NCBI RefSeq assembly: GCF_012273215.1
Contig: NZ_CP050965.1
Location: 1,658,541 to 1,722,540 of the forward strand
Length of the DNA: 64,000 nucleotides
Source: Gemella haemolysans
GTDB taxonomy: Bacteria; Bacillota; Bacilli; Staphylococcales; Gemellaceae
Reading direction: 5' to 3'
Shown here: positions 8,293 through 14,919 of the stretch, piece by piece
Numbering within the stretch: position 1 is the first letter of the stretch
How the letters are laid out: each line of letters starts with the position of its first letter
Notes under the pieces: generated by a model
Told to the model about the DNA's origin: nothing
Databases searched by the model: none
The model's input: only the letters and a program-made list of their open reading frames with translations
Program-made: the position numbers and the translations under genes

Positions 8293-9507
8293 ATGAATAA
8301 GTATTATCCTCTAGAGAAATTATTTCATATGAATTTAGATATAGAAAATGAATATAACAATAGAATCCATTCTCCTTCTAGTTCTGTTACTTCGCTTAAA
8401 ATCAATCCCTTTATTAAGGGGATAAGAAAACCAGAAGAGTATCCATTATTTATATATAACTCTGCAGAATTGATCTTAATTCTAGAGAAAATTCATACAA
8501 ATAGTGCTGAGATTATTGCGAAACAAAGTATGCTTCCAGAAGCTGCACAAGAAAAGTTCTTTAATTTGTTGCTTATCAACGAACTTCAAAGCACTAATGA
8601 AATCGAAAGTATTCATAGTTCTAAAAAAGAGATTAGCGAAGCACTTTCTAAAAAAGATAGCACTTCTCCTAACTTTAGACGTTTTGCTGGTATGGCTTCA
8701 TTATATTCTTACCTCGACAAAGAAGTACAAATACTTGAACCTAAAGATTTCAGAAAAATTTATGATGTTCTCGTTGGGGATGAGGTTTCAACAGAAAATA
8801 TTTTAGATGGAGAAGTTTTTAGAAAAGGAAGCGTAAGTATCTATGCTGGGAATGATATCATTCACCATGGTTTAGCAACTGAAGATGATATCAACAACGG
8901 ACTGGCTGATTTAATTAGGTTTATGAATTATGACAACTTACCAAAACTATATAAAATTTTTATTGGACACTATTATTTTGAATACATTCATCCATTTTAT
9001 GATGGAAATGGTCGTGTAGGTAGATACTTACTCGCCAAATCTCTTACGAGTGTAGTAGATATATTTACGGCAATTACTCTTTCATACAGTATTAATAGAA
9101 ATAAAAATAAATACTATAAGAGTTTTGAGAAAACATCACACCCTTTAAACAAAGGTGATATGACTCTATTTGTTAAAGAGAACTTAGAGCTTTTAGTTTC
9201 AGGTCAAGAACATATATTATCTTTCCTAACCGAAAATATCGAAAAAATGTTCACAGCAAGAAACTATATTAATGATAATATCGCTGACGATACACTTAAA
9301 AATATACTATTCTTACTTCTACAAAGTCATTTATTTAGTGCTAAAGATGCTTTAATAAGTCATACAGAAGTTTCTAATATTTTAGAAATTTCTACAAAAA
9401 CTCTAAATAAATATTTAGAAGATAATGAAGACAAGATTACAGTAATTAAGAAGAAACCAAAAATATATACGCTTAGTGATGACTTTTTAGCTAAGATATT
9501 TGAATAA
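8293..9507 (+). CDS. Fic-family protein (probable AMP-transferase) with winged-helix-like C-terminus
   Basis: This protein has about 404 residues. The start is placed at the ATG at 8293 because TAGGTGA precedes it at normal spacing; the GTG at 8284 overlaps that site. The catalytic loop HPFYDGNGRVGRYLL (about residue 233) matches HPFx(D/E)GNGRxxR, so the active site looks intact. Upstream, LQSTNEIESIHSS resembles the N-terminal inhibitory helix (S/T)xxxE of self-inhibited Fic proteins, with Ser replacing the usual Gly/Asn after Glu. The last 80 or so residues look like a winged helix (HTEVSNILEISTKTLNKYLE). Fic enzymes usually transfer AMP to protein hydroxyls; the target is unknown. No separate antitoxin gene is adjacent. 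Confidence 0.9.
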   Translation: MNKYYPLEKLFHMNLDIENEYNNRIHSPSSSVTSLKINPFIKGIRKPEEYPLFIYNSAELILILEKIHTNSAEIIAKQSMLPEAAQEKFFNLLLINELQSTNEIESIHSSKKEISEALSKKDSTSPNFRRFAGMASLYSYLDKEVQILEPKDFRKIYDVLVGDEVSTENILDGEVFRKGSVSIYAGNDIIHHGLATEDDINNGLADLIRFMNYDNLPKLYKIFIGHYYFEYIHPFYDGNGRVGRYLLAKSLTSVVDIFTAITLSYSINRNKNKYYKSFEKTSHPLNKGDMTLFVKENLELLVSGQEHILSFLTENIEKMFTARNYINDNIADDTLKNILFLLLQSHLFSAKDALISHTEVSNILEISTKTLNKYLEDNEDKITVIKKKPKIYTLSDDFLAKIFE

Positions 9508-9508
9508 C

Positions 9509-9561
9509 AAAAAAATCTGGGAAACTACGAATCACTTTAGATTCACTTCCCAGATTTTTTA
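9509..9561 (+). terminator. bidirectional terminator after fic
   Basis: AAAAAATCTGGGAA and TTCCCAGATTTTTT form a strong stem with an A-run before and a T-run after, so it can end transcription of fic (+) and of the convergent TPR-like operon (-). Confidence 0.85.
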
Positions 9562-9688
9562 TTTTTATATGTACAAGTACCCCTGCACTGAATTTTTGTT
9601 TTTGTATAACGATCCAGCCAACGAGTTATTGTTTAGCGTGTATATACATGATATCGAAGACAAGTTATTTTTCTTCCTACAAAAACCT

Positions 9689-10720
9689 CTAGTCTTTTTT
9701 AAACTTAACTCCGTTATTTTTTAGATTTTGGATAACTGTAGCACCTATACCACCTAGCTTTTTCAGTTCTTTTTCTGTATAAGATTCAATAATTTCTTTA
9801 TTATACAATTCAGCACCAATAAACTTGTTTAATTGTCTTTCCATACCAGCGAAAATTGGATCTTCTTTCATCATTTCCTTGGAAATATTCAGACGACCTT
9901 CCACTATCAGAATTACTCTTTTTTCAATTTCTTCTTTATAGAATTTTTCTAACAATTCATAATGGTATTTACTAATAAGGTAATCTTTAGCTATATTAGC
10001 TACGAAATGCATTTCGAATACTTCGGGTTTTTGCAAATCTTTTTCATCTTGCAGAGTTCCCTCTATAAAGCTTTCAACTTTCTCAAAACCACCTTTAAAG
10101 ATTATACCAACATATTTATTAAGTTCTTTAAGCTTCGTCATATAATAATGAGCTTCATCAAATTTACCTTGATTTATACTAAAGATACTTAAAAGCAACA
10201 ACGTAGGTTCTGATTCTAGATAATCGAAACGTTTAATATGATTTCTCATCAAGTCATCTCTATTTAGGCGAACATAAACATGTGTCAGTTCATCTGTAAC
10301 CTCAGAAAAATCAGACGGACTAGCCTTTAATAAAAGTTCATACAATTTCGCAGCTTCTTCGTACATACCTGCTTTGACATAATACCCTGCAAGAGCATCC
10401 GCTAATATCATCTCTTCAGTATCTTCATCACTTTCTGAATATAAAATATCCTCTCCAAGCTCAATAGCCATCTCTATACCACTGTGATTTTCCTCATGTA
10501 GTTCTAGTAAAGCATTAACCTTGTCAAAAACACTCATATCACTATCATCAATAGCATCGACAATATCACCAAGAGGACCATCTACATCATAACCATCTTT
10601 TACCATATTATAAATATGTTCAAAAACCTCGATAGCATCTTCTCTATTAGGAAAATTCTTCCCTTCAGTTTCTAAAAATTCTTTAAGCAATAATTCAAAT
10701 TTTTTATCACGTTTTACCAT
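9689..10720 (-). CDS. unknown helical-repeat protein with helix-hairpin-helix-like tail (paralogue 1)
   Basis: This acidic protein of 343 residues is almost wholly helical. TPR-like helix pairs are visible in the middle (ALAGYYVKAGMYEEAAKLYE, YYMTKLKELNK). The end reads LKKLGGIGATVIQNLKNNGV, which resembles a helix-hairpin-helix GxGxxxxxxL element found in nucleic-acid-binding proteins. It overlaps the preceding gene by 7 bases, and the two proteins share the same layout and tail, so they are diverged paralogues acting together. No catalytic residues are recognised. I do not know its function. Confidence 0.75.
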   Translation of the reverse strand: MVKRDKKFELLLKEFLETEGKNFPNREDAIEVFEHIYNMVKDGYDVDGPLGDIVDAIDDSDMSVFDKVNALLELHEENHSGIEMAIELGEDILYSESDEDTEEMILADALAGYYVKAGMYEEAAKLYELLLKASPSDFSEVTDELTHVYVRLNRDDLMRNHIKRFDYLESEPTLLLLSIFSINQGKFDEAHYYMTKLKELNKYVGIIFKGGFEKVESFIEGTLQDEKDLQKPEVFEMHFVANIAKDYLISKYHYELLEKFYKEEIEKRVILIVEGRLNISKEMMKEDPIFAGMERQLNKFIGAELYNKEIIESYTEKELKKLGGIGATVIQNLKNNGVKFKKD

Positions 10721-11868
10721 AAGTCATCCTCCATTAGCTCCATCTGGATATCAAACTCACTATCATCAGCAAACATTACACCATTCATATGTAAGTTCCT
10801 GATTGTTCCCTTACCTAAACCTTTTATTTTCAAAAACTCAGCCTTAGTAATTTCTAAGAAATCTTCTTTTGTTAGTAAAAAGTTCTCGTGCATAATTTTT
10901 AATTCAGTATCTCGGATAGCCATAAACGATCTATCTCGTTTCATATCAGCAACTGTTATTTCCTTACGATCCGCATATTTATCCAAATCATCGCCAATAA
11001 CATATTCACTTTCCCTAACATGCATAAGAAAGTCAAAATAGTACTCTTTACTTAAGAAATAATCGAACTTCATAACAGTATTAAGAGCCTCTAAATACTT
11101 ACAATCATCATCCGTACTAAACTTAATTAACTTAGGATTAGTTATTCTATCTAAAACATCAGAAATATATTTATTAACTTTAATCAATTTACTGAAAAAT
11201 GCAACAGCTTCTTTCTCTTCTCCTTGCATCAAATGGTAAAAAACTTTCGATAACAAAATAACCTCATCATCATTTTTGCCATGTTTATTCGCTAGTTTAT
11301 AGTAACGATTAACCTCTGTAAAATCATTCAATATAAGACTAGCAACAACAAAATTGTGATACATCGGCATTATAACCTCATTGTCCATATCTAAAGCGAA
11401 ATAAAACGGCTGATATGCATTCTGAACTTTATTATATAACTTATTTCCTAAATAAAATTCCGCAAGGTGATGACAGACTCTCAAATGAAGATAGTTAATC
11501 GGAAGTAGTTTACCATCAACAAAACCGTCTTCGAAAGTGTATACTTCTTCTTTTAGTCGTATTAATTCTTGTTCAATTTCATATTCCGTACAATCTTTAC
11601 TAACTATTTCCCAAACCCTAGCATCTACGTTGTACTTAGATAAATCTATAGAATTTTTTACATTAGATGCATATTTAGGATCTTCGAAATTCTCAATAAA
11701 TTCCGCAAAAAGTTTCATCGATTCATTAAAATCAGACTCAATCTCTTTAGAAGAGAACTGTATTTCACCATAACCTTGATTGAGATTAAAATCTCTATAT
11801 TTACGACTTCTTATTCCTGTGTATCCTTTTCTATCAACAGGAAATTTTATAATTTTTTTACTATTCAT
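10714..11868 (-). CDS. unknown helical-repeat protein with helix-hairpin-helix-like tail (paralogue 2)
   Basis: This 384-residue protein is helical and acidic, with TPR-like segments and a final EFLKIKGLGKGTIRNLHMNG. That last part is a clearer helix-hairpin-helix-like element than in its paralogue. The N-terminus is basic (KFPVDRKGYTGIRSRKYRDF). The start at 11868 follows AAAGGGAGGGAACAGGC. It is the first gene of a two-gene operon with translational coupling to the second. Function unknown; a nucleic-acid-associated scaffold is conceivable from the tail alone. Confidence 0.75.
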   Translation of the reverse strand: MNSKKIIKFPVDRKGYTGIRSRKYRDFNLNQGYGEIQFSSKEIESDFNESMKLFAEFIENFEDPKYASNVKNSIDLSKYNVDARVWEIVSKDCTEYEIEQELIRLKEEVYTFEDGFVDGKLLPINYLHLRVCHHLAEFYLGNKLYNKVQNAYQPFYFALDMDNEVIMPMYHNFVVASLILNDFTEVNRYYKLANKHGKNDDEVILLSKVFYHLMQGEEKEAVAFFSKLIKVNKYISDVLDRITNPKLIKFSTDDDCKYLEALNTVMKFDYFLSKEYYFDFLMHVRESEYVIGDDLDKYADRKEITVADMKRDRSFMAIRDTELKIMHENFLLTKEDFLEITKAEFLKIKGLGKGTIRNLHMNGVMFADDSEFDIQMELMEDDLW

Positions 11869-12300
11869 GCCTGTTCCCTCCCTTTGCTGTTTTGAGTAAT
11901 TCTATAAAGTTTACAGCGATTTCAACAATCGTCTTTTGTAAGAAAATCTTTATAAAATTCACTACCTCTCCAACTTTATTCTACATCAAAACACAATATA
12001 ATACAAACATAACAGTTAAGAAATAATTAAATTAATAAATATAAAATAATTTATTACAATTAACATAAAAAGAATCTCATCTCATATTTAACAAGATAAA
12101 ATTCTTTATGACTTTACGTAATAACCTAAAAATAGATACAACCCTTAGGATACCACGCACACTCTTTACTCTATTTCGTTCAACAATACACCTTTTCTTG
12201 TTATGAATTAATTCGAAGAGATATTCCTCTAATTCTCTATCCATTTACATAATCTTAAAAATGCAATTTTAATCTCAACATAAATAAGAAAACCTTTTCT
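11869..12300. other. intergenic region before the toxin-antitoxin array
   Basis: No gene was seen. From about 12189 the sequence repeats the boundary of the downstream units (ACACCTTTTCTTGTTATGAA, then AGATATTCCTCTAATTCTCT). It is thus the tail of an older, decayed unit of the toxin-antitoxin array followed by the upstream flank of the intact one. Confidence 0.6.
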
Positions 12301-12312
12301 AAGATGATTTAT

Positions 12313-12323
12313 GGTGATATAAT
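12313..12323 (+). promoter_or_regulatory. promoter of the type I toxin mRNA
   Basis: TGATATAAT (an extended -10 with TATAAT at 12318-12323) lies about 37 bases before the toxin ATG. The second unit has the counterpart TGCTATAAT near 12763, so the promoter is conserved between units. Confidence 0.6.
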
Positions 12324-12359
12324 AAAAGTAGGCTACTAGCTCCAAAAGGAGGTGGTTGC

Positions 12360-12467
12360 ATGTACGATATAATCGTCCAAATTCTTGTTGGACTATTTGT
12401 GGGAATTGTTCTCCTATTTATAGAATATTTTTATTTCCTAAATGATAAAAACAACAAGAGGAGGTAG
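12360..12467 (+). CDS. Fst-like type I toxin peptide, 35 residues
   Basis: The ORF is below common size cut-offs. It starts at an ATG directly behind AAAAGGAGGTGG and encodes MYDIIVQILVGLFVGIVLLF, then IEYFYFLNDKNNKRR. This is one membrane helix with a charged tail, the layout of Fst/Ldr-type membrane toxins. The mRNA 5' end GGCTACTAGCTCC can pair both with the RBS (GGAGG) and with GGAGGTAGCC at the stop codon, which would hide the start. ATAATCGTCCAA inside the ORF recurs downstream at 12598 in the antitoxin, as the direct repeats do in the pAD1 par system. The toxicity is inferred. Confidence 0.82.
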   Translation: MYDIIVQILVGLFVGIVLLFIEYFYFLNDKNNKRR

Positions 12468-12545
12468 CCCTATTTAGGCACGACGTACATGTTATTCACT
12501 CATGTATGAATATTTATTCTCATACAAAGTGGTATGTTAATACAT

Positions 12546-12617
12546 ATAAAAAAGCAACTGAACGGCATTTCAGTTGCTTTTCGTGGTCTCATGTGAATAT
12601 AATCGTCCAATTCACTT
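12546..12617 (-). ncRNA. antitoxin RNA of the Fst-like system (par RNA II type)
   Basis: A minus-strand promoter with TTGACA (12648-12653) and TAGAAT (12624-12629) would give an RNA of about 70 nt. It would start near 12617 and end at the GCAACTGAA/TTCAGTTGC hairpin followed by T6. It is complementary to the toxin mRNA at the shared terminator and, through the repeat GAATATAATCGTCCAATTC, to the early toxin coding region. This is the geometry of par antitoxin RNAs. Its ends are predictions. Confidence 0.75.
12553..12582. terminator. bidirectional terminator shared by toxin mRNA and antitoxin RNA
   Basis: The stem GCAACTGAA / TTCAGTTGC (12554-12577) has A6 on the left and TTTT on the right, so it ends both convergent RNAs. 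The twin is at 13051-13074. Confidence 0.85.
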
Positions 12618-12623
12618 ATTTAT

Positions 12624-12653
12624 ATTCTAACATACACCTTTTCTAGTTGTCAA
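12624..12653 (-). promoter_or_regulatory. antitoxin RNA promoter, unit 1
   Basis: A perfect TTGACA lies 18 bases from TAGAAT, with TGT before the -10. A stronger promoter than the toxin's is expected for this kind of system. Confidence 0.7.
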
Positions 12654-12830
12654 TTAATCCGAAAAGATATTCCTCTAATTCTCTATCCATTTACATAATC
12701 TTAAAAAGATAATTTTCCTTATAATTATAAATAGAGATCCTTTTCTGATATGACTTCTAGTGCTATAATAATAAAGATAGGCTACTAGCTCATAAAGTAG
12801 CCTTTTACAAAGTAAACAAAATTAAATTTA

Positions 12831-12952
12831 GACGCAGTGGCTTATTGATATCTAAATTCGCTTTGCAAAAGCTCTTTAGACATCTAATAACCTGTGCGGG
12901 GGCAACTCGACAAAATCGATTTCTTCGAAATCACGATTTTTGAGTTGCTCCC
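12831..12952 (+). repeat. dispersed two-hairpin repeat, copy 2 (in place of a toxin ORF)
   Basis: Starting GACGCAGTGGCTTATTGATA and ending TTTTTGAGTTGCTCCC, it matches the copy at 2582-2703 over its full length. Changes in the second stem are compensated (GGGGGCAACTC / GAGTTGCTCCC against GGGGGTGACTC / GAGTCACTCCC), so the fold is kept. Confidence 0.85.
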
Positions 12953-13045
12953 AAGAAAAAGTAGCCCTATTTAGGCACGATGTACATGTTATTCACTCAT
13001 GTATAAATATTTATTCTCATACAAAGTGGTATGTTAATACATATA

Positions 13046-13114
13046 AAAAAGCAACTGAATCGCCTTTCAGTTGCTTTTCGTGGTTGCATGTGAATATAAT
13101 CGTCCAATTCACTT
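13046..13114 (-). ncRNA. orphan antitoxin RNA, unit 2
   Basis: TTGACA (13145-13150) and TAAAAT (13121-13126), 18 bases apart, would drive an RNA from about 13114 to the GCAACTGAA/TTCAGTTGC hairpin at 13051-13074. The sequence is close to the unit 1 antitoxin, including GAATATAATCGTCCAATTC. It has no cognate toxin frame in its own unit but could cross-act on the unit 1 mRNA. Confidence 0.7.
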
Positions 13115-13274
13115 TCCTATATTTTACCACATACCTTTTCTTATTGTCAATTAATTCAAAGGTCAGATATAGTGATATATTTCATAAAGGATAAATTCCT
13201 CTAAACTATGAATCGCTACACTCATAGGAAGGAATTACTTATATAAACATTACAACTTAAATTTTTTCAAAAAA

Positions 13275-13396
13275 CGAGAGACTCATAAATCGTGATTTTG
13301 ATTATCGAATCATCACCACAAAATTCATCATATATCTAGAAATCTCTTATGAAGAAAATTTAGTTATCAATAAACCACTTCACCTACGCATTTTCA
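13275..13396 (-). repeat. dispersed two-hairpin repeat, diverged inverted copy
   Basis: On the plus strand it reads as the reverse complement of the 2582-2703 element with many changes: AAATCGTGATTTT, then ATATATCTAGAAATCT, then ATCAATAAACCACT. It is the oldest-looking of the four copies. Confidence 0.6.
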
Positions 13397-13440
13397 TAAA
13401 CGTCTAGGATTTTTTGAATACACCTAAAAACATATTACAA

Positions 13441-13752
13441 TTAGACTTCCCCATACTTAAAATCATTGTCCTTTTCAAATTCCTTGAATGTAGGAAGTTT
13501 TTTATCTTTTTCTGAAATAATAGCTTTTGATAAATCGATCTGCCAATCAATTCCTAGCACTTCATCATCGAATGCAATTCCTGCATCTGCTTCTACATTA
13601 TAATAATTATCACACTTATACATGAAGTTAACATTTGGTGTTAATGTCGCAAAACCATGAGCAAATCCTCTAGGAACTAAAAGTTGCCTTTTGTTATGAC
13701 CTGAGAGAATAAAACTCTCCCACTGTCCATATGTTGGACTACCTTTTCTCTA
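13441..13752 (-). pseudogene. rmlC: C-terminal fragment of dTDP-4-dehydrorhamnose 3,5-epimerase
   Basis: Reading from about 13746, the frame gives GSPTYGQWESFILSGHNKRQ, LLVPRGFAHGFATLTPNVNF and MYKCDNYYNVEADAGIAFDD, ending KDNDFKYGEV. This is the C-terminal half of RmlC, including the PRGFAHGF motif. An in-frame stop lies just upstream and the N-terminal half is gone; about 100 of the usual 190 or so residues remain. No other rhamnose genes are in the window. It is a relic of an earlier polysaccharide gene set. Confidence 0.85.
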
Positions 13753-13806
13753 CTTAAAACATTATCACTTTTCATTCACAAAAGTCATAAACTATAGTTA
13801 TAATAC

Positions 13807-13835
13807 TTGACATCTAAGAATTAAAGATATACAAT
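13807..13835 (+). promoter_or_regulatory. strong promoter ahead of the Abi-like gene
   Basis: TTGACA (13807-13812), a spacer of exactly 17 bases and TACAAT (13830-13835) form a near-consensus promoter. Transcription would start near 13842 and meet a terminator-like hairpin within 40 bases. Confidence 0.75.
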
Positions 13836-13841
13836 TTGATT

Positions 13842-13887
13842 ATAAGATTAGGTCAGGAAGCATACGGTGTCCTGACCATTTTTTTTG
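13842..13887 (+). ncRNA. short hairpin RNA upstream of the AbiD/F-like gene
   Basis: Between the promoter and the Abi-like start codon lies a perfect stem GGTCAGGA (13851-13858) / TCCTGACC (13870-13877), closed by a loop containing AGCATACGGTG and followed by eight T. The result would be an RNA of about 45 nt, or a leader attenuator. Structured RNAs have been reported upstream of abiF-type genes, and this position fits. I cannot match the known motif without a covariance model. Confidence 0.5.
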
Positions 13888-13898
13888 GAGAATAAATT

Positions 13899-14423
13899 AT
13901 GAAAGATTATAAAACACTTAACCAACAATTAAAAATACTAAAAAAAAGGGGGGCTCGTTGTCCCCACAAATGGACAACCAAAGAAATTTTTAGAACAAGA
14001 AGACTATTATAATGTATTAAACGATTACAAAGGTCTGTTTCTAGAAAAAGGTGCAGATGATACTCCTCAAATTCCAAAAAAATATTTACCTAATACTCAT
14101 TTTAATGAATTGCAATCATTATTTTTATTTGATAGAGAACTAAGAATACTGTTCTTAAAATATATTCTAATTTTTGAAAATTCATTTAAGACTGTACTAT
14201 CACATGAGTTTTCAAAAAATATCCAAAACCAAATTCATATTTAGAAATACAAAATTACAACATTAATAGTCCAAAAAAAGTATTACAACAAATATCAATC
14301 CTAACAAAAACAATTCATGATAAGGTTGATAAGAACGGCACAGTAAAACATTATATAGAAGATTATGGTTATGTTCCTTTATTCTTTATTACATTTATTT
14401 TTAAAAAAATCTGTCGTGGATAA
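13899..14423 (+). pseudogene. AbiD/AbiF-like (Abi_2 family) abortive infection gene, frameshifted
   Basis: The start ATG at 13899 follows TTTGGAGAATAAATT. The frame MKDYKTLNQQLKILKKRG breaks at the A7G6 run near 13961-13973; with one G fewer it continues LVVPTNGQPKKFLEQEDYYN. FDRELRILFLKYILIFENSF and TVLSHEFSK follow, typical of Abi_2 proteins. A second shift at AAAAAA near 14217 restores YPKPNSYLEIQNYNINSPKK. The end (near VPLFFITFIFKK) is shorter than in full Abi proteins. Both lesions are at homopolymers, so phase variation or sequencing error is possible, but the short C-terminus favours a pseudogene. Confidence 0.8.
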
Positions 14424-14919
14424 GTTGTTAATAATTTCTATTTATTCGACTGCCTACGGAAAAATAAATTGACTCTACAGCTTTATTATAAACTTTTATT
14501 CGACCACCCATTCGAACGCATTGTAGCTCTTTATTACTTTTTCTTTTAAAACTTTTAACAATCAGCTATTTATTTCAATCAATTATCTAACCCTGTAAAC
14601 AACTATAATTATTAAATAGTCAACTTTATTTAAAACACTAGATTATGTTTACACAAAAATCTCGATACTGCAAAAAGCTATACTACTTAATATAGCATAG
14701 CTTCCTCCTAATTTTCAAAATCAATCGAATTTGATACAGAGCCTAAAAAATTAGTCTCAAGTTAAATTCAAGTTTTCTATTTGAATCGGAATTACTTTAG
14801 GAATTTACGGATAAATAAAATATACATCTTTATTTTGAATTTTTTTTAACATATTTCGATTGACTTTTACATTTCGAATATGAACTAGCTTATTATAATA
14901 AATTCTATACTATTATTTA
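14424..14919. other. 496-bp noncoding region with degenerate short repeats
   Basis: From 14443 to about 14530 there are about 17-base degenerate units (TATTCGACTGCCTACGG, AAATTGACTCTACAGCT, TTATTCGACCACCCATT) like those at 42338-42532. A terminator-like hairpin lies at 14676-14702. No gene was seen. Confidence 0.5.
14674..14702 (-). terminator. terminator-like hairpin downstream of the SIR2 gene
   Basis: On the minus strand AGCTATGCTA and TAGTATAGCT pair and are followed by TTTTT. It lies about 215 bases beyond the stop codon of the SIR2-domain gene. Confidence 0.55.

Larger units (their letters stand above)
12755..13150. other. second toxin-antitoxin unit lacking the toxin ORF
   Basis: This unit keeps the toxin promoter (TGCTATAAT near 12763), the GGCTACTAGCTC leader, the 3' part from GTAGCCCTATTTAGGCAC (12961) and the whole antitoxin region. 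Where the toxin peptide should be, it carries the dispersed two-hairpin repeat (12831-12952). No toxin reading frame remains. The arrangement looks like a deletion or replacement that spared the antitoxin. Confidence 0.75.

Noticed and set aside
8293-9507. Fic/antitoxin (FicTA) operon
   Set aside because: No small antitoxin gene is beside it; the inhibitory-helix-like motif lies within the protein itself.
12940-13194. 84-residue plus-strand frame
   Set aside because: It runs through the antitoxin RNA region and has no RBS; the frame is accidental.
14443-14530. Type III toxin-antitoxin repeat RNA next to the Abi-like gene
   Set aside because: The units are degenerate, lie downstream of the gene, and lack an adjacent promoter and terminator arrangement.
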